A stretch of 59,304 bases of DNA from Acidobacteriota bacterium (GCA_016199625.1 JACQGI010000039.1:66379-125682), one strand, 5' to 3'; numbered from the stretch's first letter, positions 8,787-19,210 are shown. Numbers and translations are program-made. Notes: generated from the letters alone by a model not told the origin.

Positions 8787-9545
8787 GTGGACGCGTTCAC
8801 GAGCCGCGTCTTCGCGGGGAACCCTGCGGCCGTCTGTCCCCTCGAGGCGTGGCTGCCCGACGCCACGATGCAAGCGATCGCCGCCGAGAACAACCTCGCC
8901 GAGACGGCGTTCTTCGTGGGTCGCGCGGGCGAGTACCACATCCGGTGGTTCACCCCGGCGACCGAGGTGGATCTCTGCGGCCACGCGACGCTGGCCTCGG
9001 CGTTCGTGATCCTGGGCGTCGTCGAGCCGGGGGCCACCGCGGTCCGCTTCTCCTCCAAGGGCGGGCCCCTCGCGGTCACCCGAGACGGGGACCGCCTGTG
9101 CCTGGACTTCCCGGCCCGCGAGCCGGCGCGGTGCGAGAGCGCCGCCGCCATTGCCGAGGCCCTCGGCCGCCCCCCGCGGGAGCTGTGGGCGTCACGAGAC
9201 TACATGGCTGTTTACGACACGGAGGAGGAGGTGCGCACGCTGCGGCCCGACATGGCCAAGGTCGCCGGCCTCGATCGCTTCGCGGTCATCGCCACCGCGC
9301 CGGGGAAGGACGCCGACTTCGTCTCGCGCTTCTTCGCGCCGGCCGCCGGCGTCCCCGAGGACCCCGTGACGGGCTCGGCTCACTGCACCCTCGTGCCGTA
9401 CTGGGCCAGGCGCCTGGGGAAGGCCCGCCTCCGCGCCCGCCAGGTTTCGGCCCGAGGCGGCGAGCTCTTCTGCGAGCGTCGCGGCGAGCGGGTCCTCATC
9501 GCCGGCCACGCGGTGAAGTACCTCGAGGGCATGATCGAGGTGTGA
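8787..9545 (+). CDS. PhzF family isomerase, frameshifted at N-terminus
   Basis: The product is a PhzF-type (diaminopimelate-epimerase fold) isomerase: VDAFTSRVFAGNPAAV, the catalytic-glutamate motif NNLAETAFF, DLCGHATLAS and EDPVTGSAHC are all present. The substrate is unknown for most members. The family start MKIPIHQVDAF is split: GTG at 8765 reads M-K-I-P, then one extra base near 8777 (CCCCGATCC) puts IHQ-VDAF in another frame. The GTG at 8787 can still start translation but removes the first beta strand. If the extra base is a sequencing error, the real gene is 8765-9545 and overlaps the GNAT stop by GTGA. Confidence 0.83.
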   Translation: MDAFTSRVFAGNPAAVCPLEAWLPDATMQAIAAENNLAETAFFVGRAGEYHIRWFTPATEVDLCGHATLASAFVILGVVEPGATAVRFSSKGGPLAVTRDGDRLCLDFPAREPARCESAAAIAEALGRPPRELWASRDYMAVYDTEEEVRTLRPDMAKVAGLDRFAVIATAPGKDADFVSRFFAPAAGVPEDPVTGSAHCTLVPYWARRLGKARLRARQVSARGGELFCERRGERVLIAGHAVKYLEGMIEV

Positions 9546-9558
9546 TGGCGGTGCGCGA

Positions 9559-10233
9559 TCACGGGACGCGCCGGGGCGAGGTCAGCGAGAGAGCCCAGAG
9601 GGCGACGACCACGGCGACCACGATCCACACCGTCCCCCACGCGACCGCAGGGAGGCCGGTGAGCGCCGCGAGGGCGTGGGCGTCGCTCCCGGGGACGTCG
9701 CGCAGCAGGACGTCGGAGGCGACGTCCCAGGGGGCATAGAGACAGCTCACGGTCCCGAGGATCCGCAGGAGGGCGTCGGAAACGCCCGGGGGGAGCGTCG
9801 TCGCGACGCCCAGGAGAACGGCCCCGGCCCCGATGCCGTAGGCGAGGCCGAATCCCGTCCGGACGTAGAGCAGCGTCACGCCCAGGACGAAGAGTCCGAC
9901 GCACGCCACGATGGGACGGTCGAGACGGGTCCGAGCTCCCGCCACGAGCAGCAGCGCGCCCCAGAGGAGGCTGCCCAGGTACCCCGCGCTGGCCGTCCAG
10001 AACCGCGACCCGCCGCGCGTCCAGCAGACGCCCCCCTGGTTGGCGTTGATCTCGATCCGCTCGATCGTGCCGCCCGTCGCCACGGCGGCGAGGCCGTGGG
10101 AGATCTCGTGGAGGAAGACGACGAAGATCTTGAGCGGATAGACGACGGGCGTGTCCCAGAGGACGTAGGATGCGGCGGCCGTGGCCAGGGTCAGGGCCAG
10201 AGGGAGCCCGGGCGGAAGGGGCCGGCCGGTCAT
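9559..10233 (-). CDS. M50-type membrane metallopeptidase
   Basis: A 224-aa integral membrane protein with the zinc motif HEISH (in VVFLHEISHGLAAVATGGTI) inside the second hydrophobic segment, followed by four or five further membrane helices. This fits the peptidase M50B-like family, in which the motif lies early and the protein is short. The target is unknown. Translation is placed at ATG 10233 (MTGRPLPPG); a TAGAAT box on the minus strand at 10244-10249 leaves only ten bases to the start, so the transcript may be nearly leaderless. It is divergent from the S9 peptidase. Confidence 0.82.
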   Translation of the reverse strand: MTGRPLPPGLPLALTLATAAASYVLWDTPVVYPLKIFVVFLHEISHGLAAVATGGTIERIEINANQGGVCWTRGGSRFWTASAGYLGSLLWGALLLVAGARTRLDRPIVACVGLFVLGVTLLYVRTGFGLAYGIGAGAVLLGVATTLPPGVSDALLRILGTVSCLYAPWDVASDVLLRDVPGSDAHALAALTGLPAVAWGTVWIVVAVVVALWALSLTSPRRVP

Positions 10234-10343
10234 GAGTGCGGGGATTCTACCTCCTGGTCCCTTCGGCCCGTTCCCCGGGGCAGGCTTCGCGGATAGCATG
10301 TGGGGTCCGCCGCCGTCCGGGCGGCTCGGTCCAGGAGGTGTCC

Positions 10344-12392
<2,049 letters not shown>

Positions 12393-12425
12393 TGCGGCGG
12401 AGACGCTCTGCCCCGCTCCCGGACG

Positions 12426-12863
12426 CTAGCGCACGCGGACCTTCACCGTCCGGCGGACGGTGGCCCGAAGGTCGCTGATCGAAGCCACGAGCACGAACCT
12501 GCCGAGCTTCCGGTACTCGTGCTGGAGCCGGCACGTCCCGCACTGGATGTGGTTCCCGTCCCCGTCGCCCCAGTCCACCGTGAGGTAGAGCCGGTCTCCG
12601 TCAGGATCGTGGAACTCCGAGCCGTTGACCCTCACGCTCGTCGCGACGTCGATGGACAGGAAGCCGTCGGCGTCGGGCGCCGGCGTGAACTTGAAGTCAC
12701 CGACGGGCCTGCGGTTGGCGACGGGCGAGGGTTGTGGTGCGGGCGCCGTCGGCGGGGGGGGACTGACGGGGGCTGCCGAAGGCGCGGGCGTCGGGGTCGG
12801 CGGCGCGGCGGTCGGCGACGACGTGGAGCTCCAGTCGCACCCCGCGAAGGCCCCGAGGAGCAT
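12426..12863 (-). CDS. putative lipoprotein with PKD-like domain
   Basis: A 145-aa protein starting at MLLGAFAGCDWSS, where AFAGC is a lipobox, so it is probably lipidated and anchored in an outer membrane leaflet. A proline/threonine/alanine-rich linker (residues about 15-50) leads to a beta-sandwich-like domain with FHDPDGDRLYLTVDWGDGDG, a motif seen in PKD-type and cadherin-like folds, and a basic C-terminal strand (TVRRTVKVRVR). The open frame continues upstream through the tRNA-Leu gene, which argues for the internal ATG chosen here. No function can be assigned. Confidence 0.7.
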   Translation of the reverse strand: MLLGAFAGCDWSSTSSPTAAPPTPTPAPSAAPVSPPPPTAPAPQPSPVANRRPVGDFKFTPAPDADGFLSIDVATSVRVNGSEFHDPDGDRLYLTVDWGDGDGNHIQCGTCRLQHEYRKLGRFVLVASISDLRATVRRTVKVRVR

Positions 12864-12888
12864 CGCCACGATCGCCGTCGGAAGCGGC

Positions 12889-12977
12889 TGGTGCCGGGGG
12901 CGGGATTCGAACCCGCACGGGCCTTGCGGCCCAATGGATTTTGAGCCCATGGCGTCTGCCAGTTTCGCCACCCCGGC
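12889..12977 (-). tRNA. tRNA-Leu (anticodon CAA)
   Basis: The minus strand gives a complete class-II tRNA of 89 bases including an encoded CCA. The acceptor stem is GCCGGGG/CCCCGGC, the anticodon loop is CTCAAAA with anticodon CAA, there is a long variable arm (GGGCC-GCAA-GGCCC) and a T arm GCGGG-TTCGAAT-CCCGC. The long variable arm plus the CAA anticodon identify leucine. It ends 25 bases before the lipoprotein gene on the same strand. Confidence 0.96.
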
Positions 12978-13037
12978 GAAGAGACCACCAGTCTACGACA
13001 GGCGAGTCGTCGCTTCACCTCGTAGTATCCTTCCCCG

Positions 13038-14165
13038 GTGCCTTCCTCCTTCGCGGACCTCCGGTCCGACTTCCCGGCGCTCGAGCGGTACGTCTACCTG
13101 AATGCTGCGGCCGGGAGCCCCACGCCCCGGCCAGTGCGCGAGGCCGTGAGCGCCTTCCTCCGCGACTACGAGGAGGGCGGCGATCACCACTGGAACGCCT
13201 GGATCGACCGGCGCGAGGAGATCCGGGCGCGGGTCGCGTCGCTCGTGAACGCCGAGCCCGGGGAGATCGCCTTCGTCCCCAACACCTCGACGGGGATCAA
13301 CTTCATCGCGGATCTCCTGGCGAGCGAGGGGCCGATGCTCACCGACGAGCTGGAGTTTCCCACGGTAACGCTCCCGTGGATCCACCGCGGCACGCAGGTC
13401 CACTTCGTCCCGGCCGTCGAGGGGATCCCGCGCATCGAGTCGTTCTCCGCCGCGGACGCGCCGCGCGCCGCGACGATCGCGATCAGCCACGTGCAGTTCT
13501 CCAACGGCTGCCGCCTCGACCTCGAGTCCTTCGGGGCCAGCAAGTCCGGCCGACGGCTCGTGGTCTCGGGGAGCCAGAGCGTCGGCGCCTTCCCCGTCGA
13601 CGTCAAGGTCTCCCACGTGGACGCACTGGCGACGACCGGACACAAGTGGCTCTGCGCCGGCTACGGCGCCGGCTTTCTCTACGTCGCCCGCGAGCTGCTC
13701 GACCGGCACCCACCGCGAACCCTGGGCTGGCTGAGCGTCGAGAACCCGTTCGTCTTCGACAATGCGCGCTACACGGTGCTCCCCGACGCGCGGCGCGTCG
13801 AGATGGGCTGTCCGTCCTTCGCGGGCATCTTCGCCCTCGGGGCCGCGGTCGAGTACCTCATGGGGATCGGCATCGAGGCCATCGCGGAGCGGGTCCTCAC
13901 CCTCAACGTGTACCTGACGATGCGCCTCGAGCGCGACGGCTTCACGGTGCTCTCGCCGGCCGGCGACAGCCGCTCGGGGATCACGCTCGTGGAGCTCCCC
14001 GAGCCCGGCCGGGCCGCCGCCTTCCTGCGCCACCGCGGCGTCCTCGTGACCCAGAAGCCCGAGGGCGTCCGGATCTCGACCCACTTCTACAACGACGAGT
14101 CCGACGTGGACGCCTGCATCGAGGGCCTCCTCGAGTACCGTCGCGGGCTCGTTTCAGGGCCCTGA
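13038..14165 (+). CDS. class V aminotransferase (PLP), cysteine-desulfurase-like fold
   Basis: A 375-aa fold-type-I PLP enzyme. The N-terminus YVYLNAAAGSPTPRPVREAV is typical of class V aminotransferases, and TTGHKWLCAGYGAGFLYV holds the PLP-binding lysine (about residue 204). It lacks an obvious C-terminal cysteine loop of the kind needed for cysteine desulfurase, so it could be a kynureninase-, isopenicillin-epimerase- or selenocysteine-lyase-like enzyme; the exact reaction cannot be told. Translation starts at GTG 13038. TAGTAT at 13023-13028 lies nine bases before it, suggesting a very short or absent leader. Confidence 0.85.
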   Translation: MPSSFADLRSDFPALERYVYLNAAAGSPTPRPVREAVSAFLRDYEEGGDHHWNAWIDRREEIRARVASLVNAEPGEIAFVPNTSTGINFIADLLASEGPMLTDELEFPTVTLPWIHRGTQVHFVPAVEGIPRIESFSAADAPRAATIAISHVQFSNGCRLDLESFGASKSGRRLVVSGSQSVGAFPVDVKVSHVDALATTGHKWLCAGYGAGFLYVARELLDRHPPRTLGWLSVENPFVFDNARYTVLPDARRVEMGCPSFAGIFALGAAVEYLMGIGIEAIAERVLTLNVYLTMRLERDGFTVLSPAGDSRSGITLVELPEPGRAAAFLRHRGVLVTQKPEGVRISTHFYNDESDVDACIEGLLEYRRGLVSGP

Positions 14166-14191
14166 CCAGGTCCCCGCGGGCCGCTCCAGGC

Positions 14192-14220
14192 TTGCTCCGG
14201 AGCGCTCTCTTTGGTACACT
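14192..14220 (+). promoter_or_regulatory. sigma-70-type promoter for carD
   Basis: TTGCTC (14192-14197) and TACACT (14215-14220) are separated by 17 bases. They lie about 75 bases upstream of the CarD gene and after the end of the aminotransferase gene. Confidence 0.55.
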
Positions 14221-14295
14221 GGGCTTTCTCGTCGGCAGAACCTCTGGTGCCCGCACAGCAATCCACCCGAAGACCGGTAAGAAAGAGAGGCCCGC

Positions 14296-14856
14296 GTGGA
14301 TTTCCAGGTCGGTGAGAAGGTCATCTACCCGAACCATGGCATCGGTGTCGTGGAGAGCATCCAGACCCGCCCCACGCCCACCGGTAAGATCAGCCTTTAC
14401 AAGCTCCGCATCCTCTCGAACGATTCGCGCGTCTGGGTGCCCCAGCAGAACGCCGCCGACGTCGGTCTCCGCCACGTGATCACGGCTGCCGACGTCCGCA
14501 GGATCTTCAACCTGTTGTCGGACGGAAACATCGACCAGCACCCCAACTGGAAGGGGCGCTTCAAGGAGAACTCGGACAAGATGAGGACGGGAAGCCTCTA
14601 CGAGGTGGCCATCGTCCTCAAGGGCCTGACGTTCCTCTCTCGGAAGAAGAGTCTCTCCTTCCGGGAGAAGCGCATGCTCGACCGGGCCAAGTTCCTGCTC
14701 GTGAGCGAGATCGCCGAGGTCGAGGGCAAGCCTGCGACCGCGATCGAGGAGCGAGTGGACAAGGCCCTGGCCAAGACCATGAGCGTCGAGCCCAAGGCCG
14801 GCAAGAAGCCGGTCCAGAAGCCCGTCGGCGCCCACCGACGTCCCTCGGACGCCTAG
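14296..14856 (+). CDS. carD: CarD family transcriptional regulator
   Basis: A 186-aa CarD/CdnL-type protein. The N-terminal RNA-polymerase-interacting domain starts MDFQVGEKVIYPNHGIGVVE and keeps the Tudor-like strand pattern; the C-terminal helical half (KENSDKMRTGSLYEVAIVLK, SFREKRMLDRAKFLLVSEIA) is the DNA-binding bundle. Family members stabilise open promoter complexes, notably at rRNA promoters. The start is GTG. The lysine-rich tail (KKPVQKPVGAHRRPSDA) is an extension. The gene has its own promoter and a hairpin after it, so it is probably monocistronic. Confidence 0.95.
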   Translation: MDFQVGEKVIYPNHGIGVVESIQTRPTPTGKISLYKLRILSNDSRVWVPQQNAADVGLRHVITAADVRRIFNLLSDGNIDQHPNWKGRFKENSDKMRTGSLYEVAIVLKGLTFLSRKKSLSFREKRMLDRAKFLLVSEIAEVEGKPATAIEERVDKALAKTMSVEPKAGKKPVQKPVGAHRRPSDA

Positions 14857-14868
14857 TCCGCGAGTCCC

Positions 14869-14905
14869 GGCGGGAGGGCCGGGCATCGGAACCGGCCCTC
14901 TCGCC
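14869..14905 (+). terminator. strong hairpin after carD
   Basis: A 14-bp stem (14869-14882 with 14892-14905; one G-T pair) and a 9-base loop lie 13 bases after the carD stop. There is no clear T run behind it, so it may be a factor-assisted terminator or an RNA-stabilising end. Confidence 0.55.
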
Positions 14906-14938
14906 AGTCCCTCCGACGCCGGATGTCCCAATGTTTCC

Positions 14939-14967
14939 TTGACTTCTAGGGACTGTCCGGCTAGCAT
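14939..14967 (+). promoter_or_regulatory. sigma-70-type promoter for the HU-like gene
   Basis: TTGACT (14939-14944) and TAGCAT (14962-14967) have the ideal 17-base spacing. The HU-like gene begins 70 bases downstream, so a leader of about 60 bases is expected. Confidence 0.7.
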
Positions 14968-15036
14968 TTCCGGAGCGTTTCACCCCGGTCCTTCTGGCCC
15001 CGTCCGGCGCCACGCGTCGAGGGAGCGTCGAACGCC

Positions 15037-15363
15037 ATGACCAAGGCCGACCTGATCAACATCGTGGCGAAGCGACTGGACATCACCCAGGTCCAGTCGG
15101 GGATCATCGTCGAAGCCGCCCTCCGGAGCATCGTGACGGCGCTCCAGAACAGCCAGGAAGTCGAGATCCGTGGCTTCGGCAGCTTCCGCTTCCGAAACCG
15201 CGCACCGCGCAAGGGGCGCAACCCCAAGACCGGCGAGAAGGTGGACGTCCCGCCCAAGAAGATCCCCTACTTCAAGATGGGCAAGGAGTTGAAGGCGCTG
15301 CTCAACGGGAGCCCCGCGCCGGAAGAAGCTCCCACCCAGACGCCCTCGTCGTCGGGGTCCTGA
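15037..15363 (+). CDS. HU/IHF family nucleoid DNA-binding protein
   Basis: A 108-aa protein with the full HU/IHF fold: MTKADLINIVAKRLDITQ, the dimer helices, the EVEIRGFGSFRFRNRAPRKG saddle strand and the DNA-intercalating arm RNPKTGEKVDVPPKK, ending in a KMGKELKALLNG helix. The arm sequence is closer to IHF subunits than to HU, but the two cannot be separated with certainty. A short Pro/Ser/Thr tail (about 15 residues) is added after the core. A strong promoter lies upstream. Confidence 0.93.
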   Translation: MTKADLINIVAKRLDITQVQSGIIVEAALRSIVTALQNSQEVEIRGFGSFRFRNRAPRKGRNPKTGEKVDVPPKKIPYFKMGKELKALLNGSPAPEEAPTQTPSSSGS

Positions 15364-15487
15364 GCGCCCTGGACCCGCCGCACGCGGGGAGTTACAGTAA
15401 CGTTCAGAGCGACGGGAAGATGACGGGAGTCCGACGGACCCCGAGGCGCCGCCCGACCGGCGAGCGTCGCCGCAAAAAGGGGGGTGG

Positions 15488-16264
15488 GTGGGCGTCCTGA
15501 AGCTCGAAGGCAGCCTCGCCGAACGCGACGTCCCCGAGCTCGTCCAGTTGCTCCACGAGCGGCGGTGGACGGGCCTCATGACTCTCTCCCACGCCGGCAT
15601 CGGCAAGACCATCACGGTGCAGGACGGGCGCCTCGTCTTCGCTTCTTCGACGAGCCCCGACGACCGGCTGGGCGAGTTGCTCCTCCGGCAGGGCAGGATC
15701 TCCTTCAAACAGTACGTCGAGGCAGGGAAGGCCGTCGTCCCGGGCAAGAGGCTCGGTGCGATCCTCGTGGAGCAGGGCGTGCTCGGCCCGAAGGACCTGG
15801 TGAAGGCGGTGGTGGACCACACCCAGGAGATCATCTACGGGGCCTTCCTCTGGACCGAGGGGCACTACCGCCTCAAGCCGGGCCTCGACTCCGCCGAGTC
15901 CATCACCCTCAAGATGAGCACGCCGGACCTGATCCTCGAGGGGATCCGCCGGATCGATGCGTGGAGCCGCGTCGATCGCGGCGTCGGCGGGCTCCTGGCG
16001 GTGTACGCGCGGTCGGCGGACTACGAGAAGATCCTCGCCCAGATGACCCTGTCCTTCGAGAAGCTCTCGCTGCTCACCGCCCTCAACGAGCCGCGGACCG
16101 TCGAGGCGATCTGCGCCGATTCGAGCCTGCCGGACTTCGAGGTCTGCCGCACCGTGTGGGCCTTCCGCGTCATCGGGGTCCTCTCGCGTGTGGACGCCGC
16201 TCCGGCGGCGCCCAAGCCCCCCGTGGAGGACGAGGGGCTGGGGTTCGTTCTCGCCGAGGACTAG
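15488..16264 (+). CDS. DUF4388 domain protein
   Basis: A 258-aa protein with a DUF4388 (PATAN-like) N-terminal domain: LEGSLAERDVPELVQLLHER, WTGLMTLSHAGIGKTITVQD and GRLVFASS. A middle helical region follows (RLGELLLRQGRISFKQYVEA, RLGAILVEQGVLGPKDLVKA), related to modules found with type II secretion or gliding-motility regulators. The C-terminal half looks like a winged-helix module. Such proteins are linked with signalling and motility in deltaproteobacteria and acidobacteria; the exact role is unknown. It starts at GTG 15488. The PilZ gene begins eight bases after its stop, so the two form an operon. Confidence 0.83.
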   Translation: MGVLKLEGSLAERDVPELVQLLHERRWTGLMTLSHAGIGKTITVQDGRLVFASSTSPDDRLGELLLRQGRISFKQYVEAGKAVVPGKRLGAILVEQGVLGPKDLVKAVVDHTQEIIYGAFLWTEGHYRLKPGLDSAESITLKMSTPDLILEGIRRIDAWSRVDRGVGGLLAVYARSADYEKILAQMTLSFEKLSLLTALNEPRTVEAICADSSLPDFEVCRTVWAFRVIGVLSRVDAAPAAPKPPVEDEGLGFVLAED

Positions 16265-16271
16265 CGACCCG

Positions 16272-16628
16272 ATGAAGGAGAAGCGCCAGGCGCCGCGGAT
16301 CCAGCCCTACGTGGCGCCCTGCCGTGTCGTGGAGAGCGAGCGCCGGATCCCCGGGTACGTGACGGACCTCAGCACCATGGGGGCCCGCATCTCCGCCGAC
16401 GTCCCGCCCCCCGATCCGGGCACGCCCGTCGTCCTCGAGATCCGCTTCGGTCGCCAGCTGCGTCACTCTCGCCTCGCGGCCGAGGTCAAGTGGATCCGGC
16501 CGGCGGCTGCGACGGGGGAGAGCCACTCCTTCGGCATCACGTTCACCGGCGTGACGGCCGAGGAGCAGCGGGCGCTCGAATCGGTGGTGGAGGAGTTCCA
16601 GCGCCGCGCGGCCCAGATCTCGGTCTAG
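16272..16628 (+). CDS. single-domain PilZ protein
   Basis: A 118-aa PilZ protein. The N-terminal RQAPR, then YVAPCRVVE and the strand motif VTDLSTMGARISADVPPPD correspond to the RxxxR and (D/N)xSxxG c-di-GMP-binding motifs; here the first motif reads KEKRQAPRI and the second DLSTMG, so binding seems possible. The ATG at 16272 lies eight bases after the DUF4388 stop, so the two proteins are probably made together. Confidence 0.88.
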   Translation: MKEKRQAPRIQPYVAPCRVVESERRIPGYVTDLSTMGARISADVPPPDPGTPVVLEIRFGRQLRHSRLAAEVKWIRPAAATGESHSFGITFTGVTAEEQRALESVVEEFQRRAAQISV

Positions 16629-16674
16629 GACGCGGTCTCTAGCGCCCTGCTAGAATCCACCTCACGGAGGGGTC

Positions 16675-17067
16675 ATGGCAGACGATCCGGAGCAGGCGTC
16701 GCGCCGTCAGGCCTGGAAGGAGGGTCCGACCGACGGCGGCTGGCTGGTCCTCACCGACGACGAGCTGCTCTTTCGCATCGAAGCCCTGACACCCGATCCG
16801 GACACCGATCGGCACCTGCTCGACGTGGTTCGCAGCGACCGGCACTTCTTCATCCGTCAGGAGGCCGCCAAGAAGATCGGCGAGCGCGACCTCCTGAAGG
16901 AGCACTCCGGCGATCGCCACATCGGCCAGATCCTCGCCCGGAGGATGACCCGCGACGAGGACGTGGCCTACCTGGAGAAGCTCATGGCCGAGACCAGGCA
17001 CCTCGAGGTGCGCAAGGCCGCGGAGGTCCAGCTGCGCATCATCCTGGCGGCGCGGAGGAAGGGCTAA
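16675..17067 (+). CDS. hypothetical protein, helical
   Basis: A 130-aa protein with a good start context (CACGGAGGGGTCATGG). The N-terminal part has WLVLTDDELLFRIEAL. From about residue 45 the sequence forms paired helices (HLLDVVRSDRHFFIRQEAAK, KIGERDLLKEHSGDRHIGQI, DEDVAYLEKLMAETRHLEVR, KAAEVQLRIIL) that look like short HEAT/ARM-type repeats, so it may be a protein-binding scaffold. I do not recognise a named family. TAGAAT at 16651-16656 may be its -10 box. Confidence 0.72.
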   Translation: MADDPEQASRRQAWKEGPTDGGWLVLTDDELLFRIEALTPDPDTDRHLLDVVRSDRHFFIRQEAAKKIGERDLLKEHSGDRHIGQILARRMTRDEDVAYLEKLMAETRHLEVRKAAEVQLRIILAARRKG

Positions 17068-17070
17068 CCC

Positions 17071-17114
17071 GGACTATTCATGAGGTCGCCCTTGATCTGC
17101 CTCATGAATAGTCC
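17071..17114. repeat. perfect 14-bp palindrome (hairpin)
   Basis: GGACTATTCATGAG (17071-17084) is followed after 16 bases by its exact reverse complement (17101-17114). It lies between the convergent hypothetical gene (ends 17067) and the outer-membrane gene (ends 17281). It lacks a T run and is AT-richer than its surroundings. It may act as a bidirectional terminator or be a REP- or MITE-like unit. The remaining 166 bases of this gap show nothing else I can name. Confidence 0.75.
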
Positions 17115-17280
17115 GAATACCGTTGCGTCCCCAGGCCTTCGGGGTTCGTCACCCTGAGACGGCCCGATTCGCTCTCTCGCCACCGTGTCCTCCTGCCTCG
17201 CGGAGCCATCAACGGCCTCTCGAAGGCCCTGTAGCGGATCATTCGCTCGGAAGCTCGCGCGGCCTCGCGAGTGATCCGTG

Positions 17281-18069
17281 CTAAGGCCTTTCGGGCCCCG
17301 ACACGTATCCGATCCGGAAGCCGAAGAGCGCCCGGACCCGCGTTCCCGGCCCCACGATGAACACGTCGTTGCGCCGCTCGTAGGCCGCGTAGAGCTCGAG
17401 GCTGCGGCCGTCCCGCCTCCAGCGCGGCCCCGCCTCGACCCTGAGATCCGCGAAGCCGTTCCGGGGAAACTGCTCCGAGCTGTCGGCGGTGACGAGGCGG
17501 GCGTCGGCGGTGAGGTAGAGGGTCGCCCACCGGCGCGTCAGCACGTCGGCCTCCCCACGCGCGGTCACCTCCCAGCGGTACCCGACCAGGGAGGCCAGCG
17601 TCGTGTGGCCCACGGACGCCGAGACCCGTGCGGGGATCGGGGACCCTTCGGGCAGCCGCAGCGAGGCGCGGAGGCCGAGGACGTTCCAGTCCACGGCCTC
17701 GGGCTTCGGGCGGTCCACCTCGTGGCGCGACACGTGGTGGAAGAAGAGAGCGACGTCGGCCTTCCCCACGCGGCGCCGCAGTCCGACCGCGAGGTGGTAG
17801 TTGGCCTGGTTGGCTTCGAACGGCCGGCGGGTGTCGCCCAGGATCGTCTCGACGTCGGCGTCGAAATAGGCCGTGGTCCCTCCGATTCGGACGAGGCCTG
17901 CGCCGGCGCCGATCCAGCCGGTCCAATGCAGGTCCGTCTCCGTGGGCGAGTAGCGGGCCGCCGTGAGGCGTACGAAGACGTCGGGGAGCAGGGCAGCGCC
18001 GCCCTCGTCGCCGGCGGCGGGCCGGACGGCGAGCGCGACGACGGCCACGAGCGCGAGACGGAGCCTCAT
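17281..18069 (-). CDS. outer-membrane beta-barrel-like protein, unknown
   Basis: A 262-aa protein with signal peptide MRLRLALVAVVALAVRPAAG. The body alternates polar and hydrophobic residues in strands of about ten (for example LHWTGWIGAGAGLVRIGGTT, ANYHLAVGLRRRVGKADVAL, RWATLYLTADARLVTA, RSLELYAAYERRNDVFIVG), as expected for a beta-barrel of the outer membrane. No family is recognised. The ATG at 18069 lies 13 bases after the stop of the DegT aminotransferase on the same strand, so the two are likely co-transcribed. Confidence 0.75.
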   Translation of the reverse strand: MRLRLALVAVVALAVRPAAGDEGGAALLPDVFVRLTAARYSPTETDLHWTGWIGAGAGLVRIGGTTAYFDADVETILGDTRRPFEANQANYHLAVGLRRRVGKADVALFFHHVSRHEVDRPKPEAVDWNVLGLRASLRLPEGSPIPARVSASVGHTTLASLVGYRWEVTARGEADVLTRRWATLYLTADARLVTADSSEQFPRNGFADLRVEAGPRWRRDGRSLELYAAYERRNDVFIVGPGTRVRALFGFRIGYVSGPERP

Positions 18070-18082
18070 TGCGGGGCGGCCG

Positions 18083-19210
18083 TCAGGGGGCCGCGCCACA
18101 GAACGCGCGCACCTCGTCGGCGATGGTGGCGACGGTCTCGAGGGGCAGCTCGGGGTAGAGGGGCAGCGACAACACCTCGCGGCAGAGGGCCTCGGAGACC
18201 GGCAAGTCTCCGGCCCGTCCGCGGAGGGGGGCCAGGGCGGGCTGAAGGTGGATCGGCCGCGGGTAGTGGACCGCCGTGGCGATGCCCTTCGAGGCGAGAT
18301 GCGCCTCGAGGCCGTCGCGGTCTGCCGCGCGGATCGTGTAGAGGTGCCAGGCGGAGCGGGCGCCTGGCCGCTCCGCGGGCGTCGTCACCCCCGGGATTCC
18401 GCCCAGGGCCGCGTCGTAGGCGGCCACGCGCGCCCGGCGCTCGCCGTTCCAGTCGTCGAGGTGGCGGAGCTTGACGCGGAGGACCGCGGCCTGCAGCCCG
18501 TCGAGCCGGCTGTTCGTGCCCGCGACCTCGTGCTGGTACTTCGTGGCCGCGCTGCCGTGATTGGCCAACCGGCGCACCTGGGCCGCGAAGGCGTCGTCGT
18601 CCGTCACGACCATCCCGGCGTCGCCGTAGGCTCCGAGGTTCTTGCCCGGATAGAAGCTGAAGCAGGCCGCGTGGCCGAGGGCGCCGGCGCGCCGGCCGCC
18701 CACCTCGGCCCCGTGAGCCTGGGCCGCGTCTTCCAGCACGGGCAGCCCGTGGCGGCGGGCCACTTCCAGGATCGGCACCATGTCGGCGGGATGGCCGTAG
18801 AGGTGCACTGGCAGGATCACCTTCGTGCGCGGCGTGATCGTACGCTCGAGGAGCGACGGGTCGAGGGTCGCCGTAGCGGGGTCCACGTCCACGAACACCG
18901 GGCGCGCCCCGTTGAGCAGGATCGCTTCGCCCGTGGCGATGAAGGTGTTGGCCACCGTCACCACCTCGTCCCCCGGGCCGACGCCGTAGGCCCTGAGGGC
19001 CAGCGTGAGCGCGTCGGTGCCGTTGGCGACACCCACGGCGTGCGCCGCGCCACAGTACGCCGCGAACTCCTCCTCGAACCGGCGGCATTCCTCGCCGCCG
19101 ATGAACTGCGCGGCCTCGACGACCCGGCGGATCGCCGCGTCCACGTCGGGGCGGATCCGCTCGAGCTGGGCCCTGAGGTCCACCATGGGAACGGTGCGGG
19201 TCTCGAGCAT
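18083..19210 (-). CDS. DegT/DnrJ/EryC1/StrS family sugar aminotransferase
   Basis: A 375-aa PLP aminotransferase of the sugar type. It shows AAQFIGGEECRRFEEEFAAY, GVANGTDALTLALRA, NTFIATGEAILLNGA and the PLP lysine in FYPGKNLGAYGDAG. Family members transaminate keto-sugar nucleotides for LPS O-antigen, glycoprotein or secondary-metabolite sugars. No other sugar-nucleotide gene lies nearby, so the substrate is open. It begins with ATG 19210 (MLETRTVPMVDL) and is divergent from a PilZ gene. Confidence 0.92.
   Translation of the reverse strand: MLETRTVPMVDLRAQLERIRPDVDAAIRRVVEAAQFIGGEECRRFEEEFAAYCGAAHAVGVANGTDALTLALRAYGVGPGDEVVTVANTFIATGEAILLNGARPVFVDVDPATATLDPSLLERTITPRTKVILPVHLYGHPADMVPILEVARRHGLPVLEDAAQAHGAEVGGRRAGALGHAACFSFYPGKNLGAYGDAGMVVTDDDAFAAQVRRLANHGSAATKYQHEVAGTNSRLDGLQAAVLRVKLRHLDDWNGERRARVAAYDAALGGIPGVTTPAERPGARSAWHLYTIRAADRDGLEAHLASKGIATAVHYPRPIHLQPALAPLRGRAGDLPVSEALCREVLSLPLYPELPLETVATIADEVRAFCGAAP

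Noticed and set aside
12864-12971. Upstream extension of the lipoprotein gene through the tRNA
   Set aside because: The extension is just the translated tRNA-Leu gene, and the lipobox start lies downstream.
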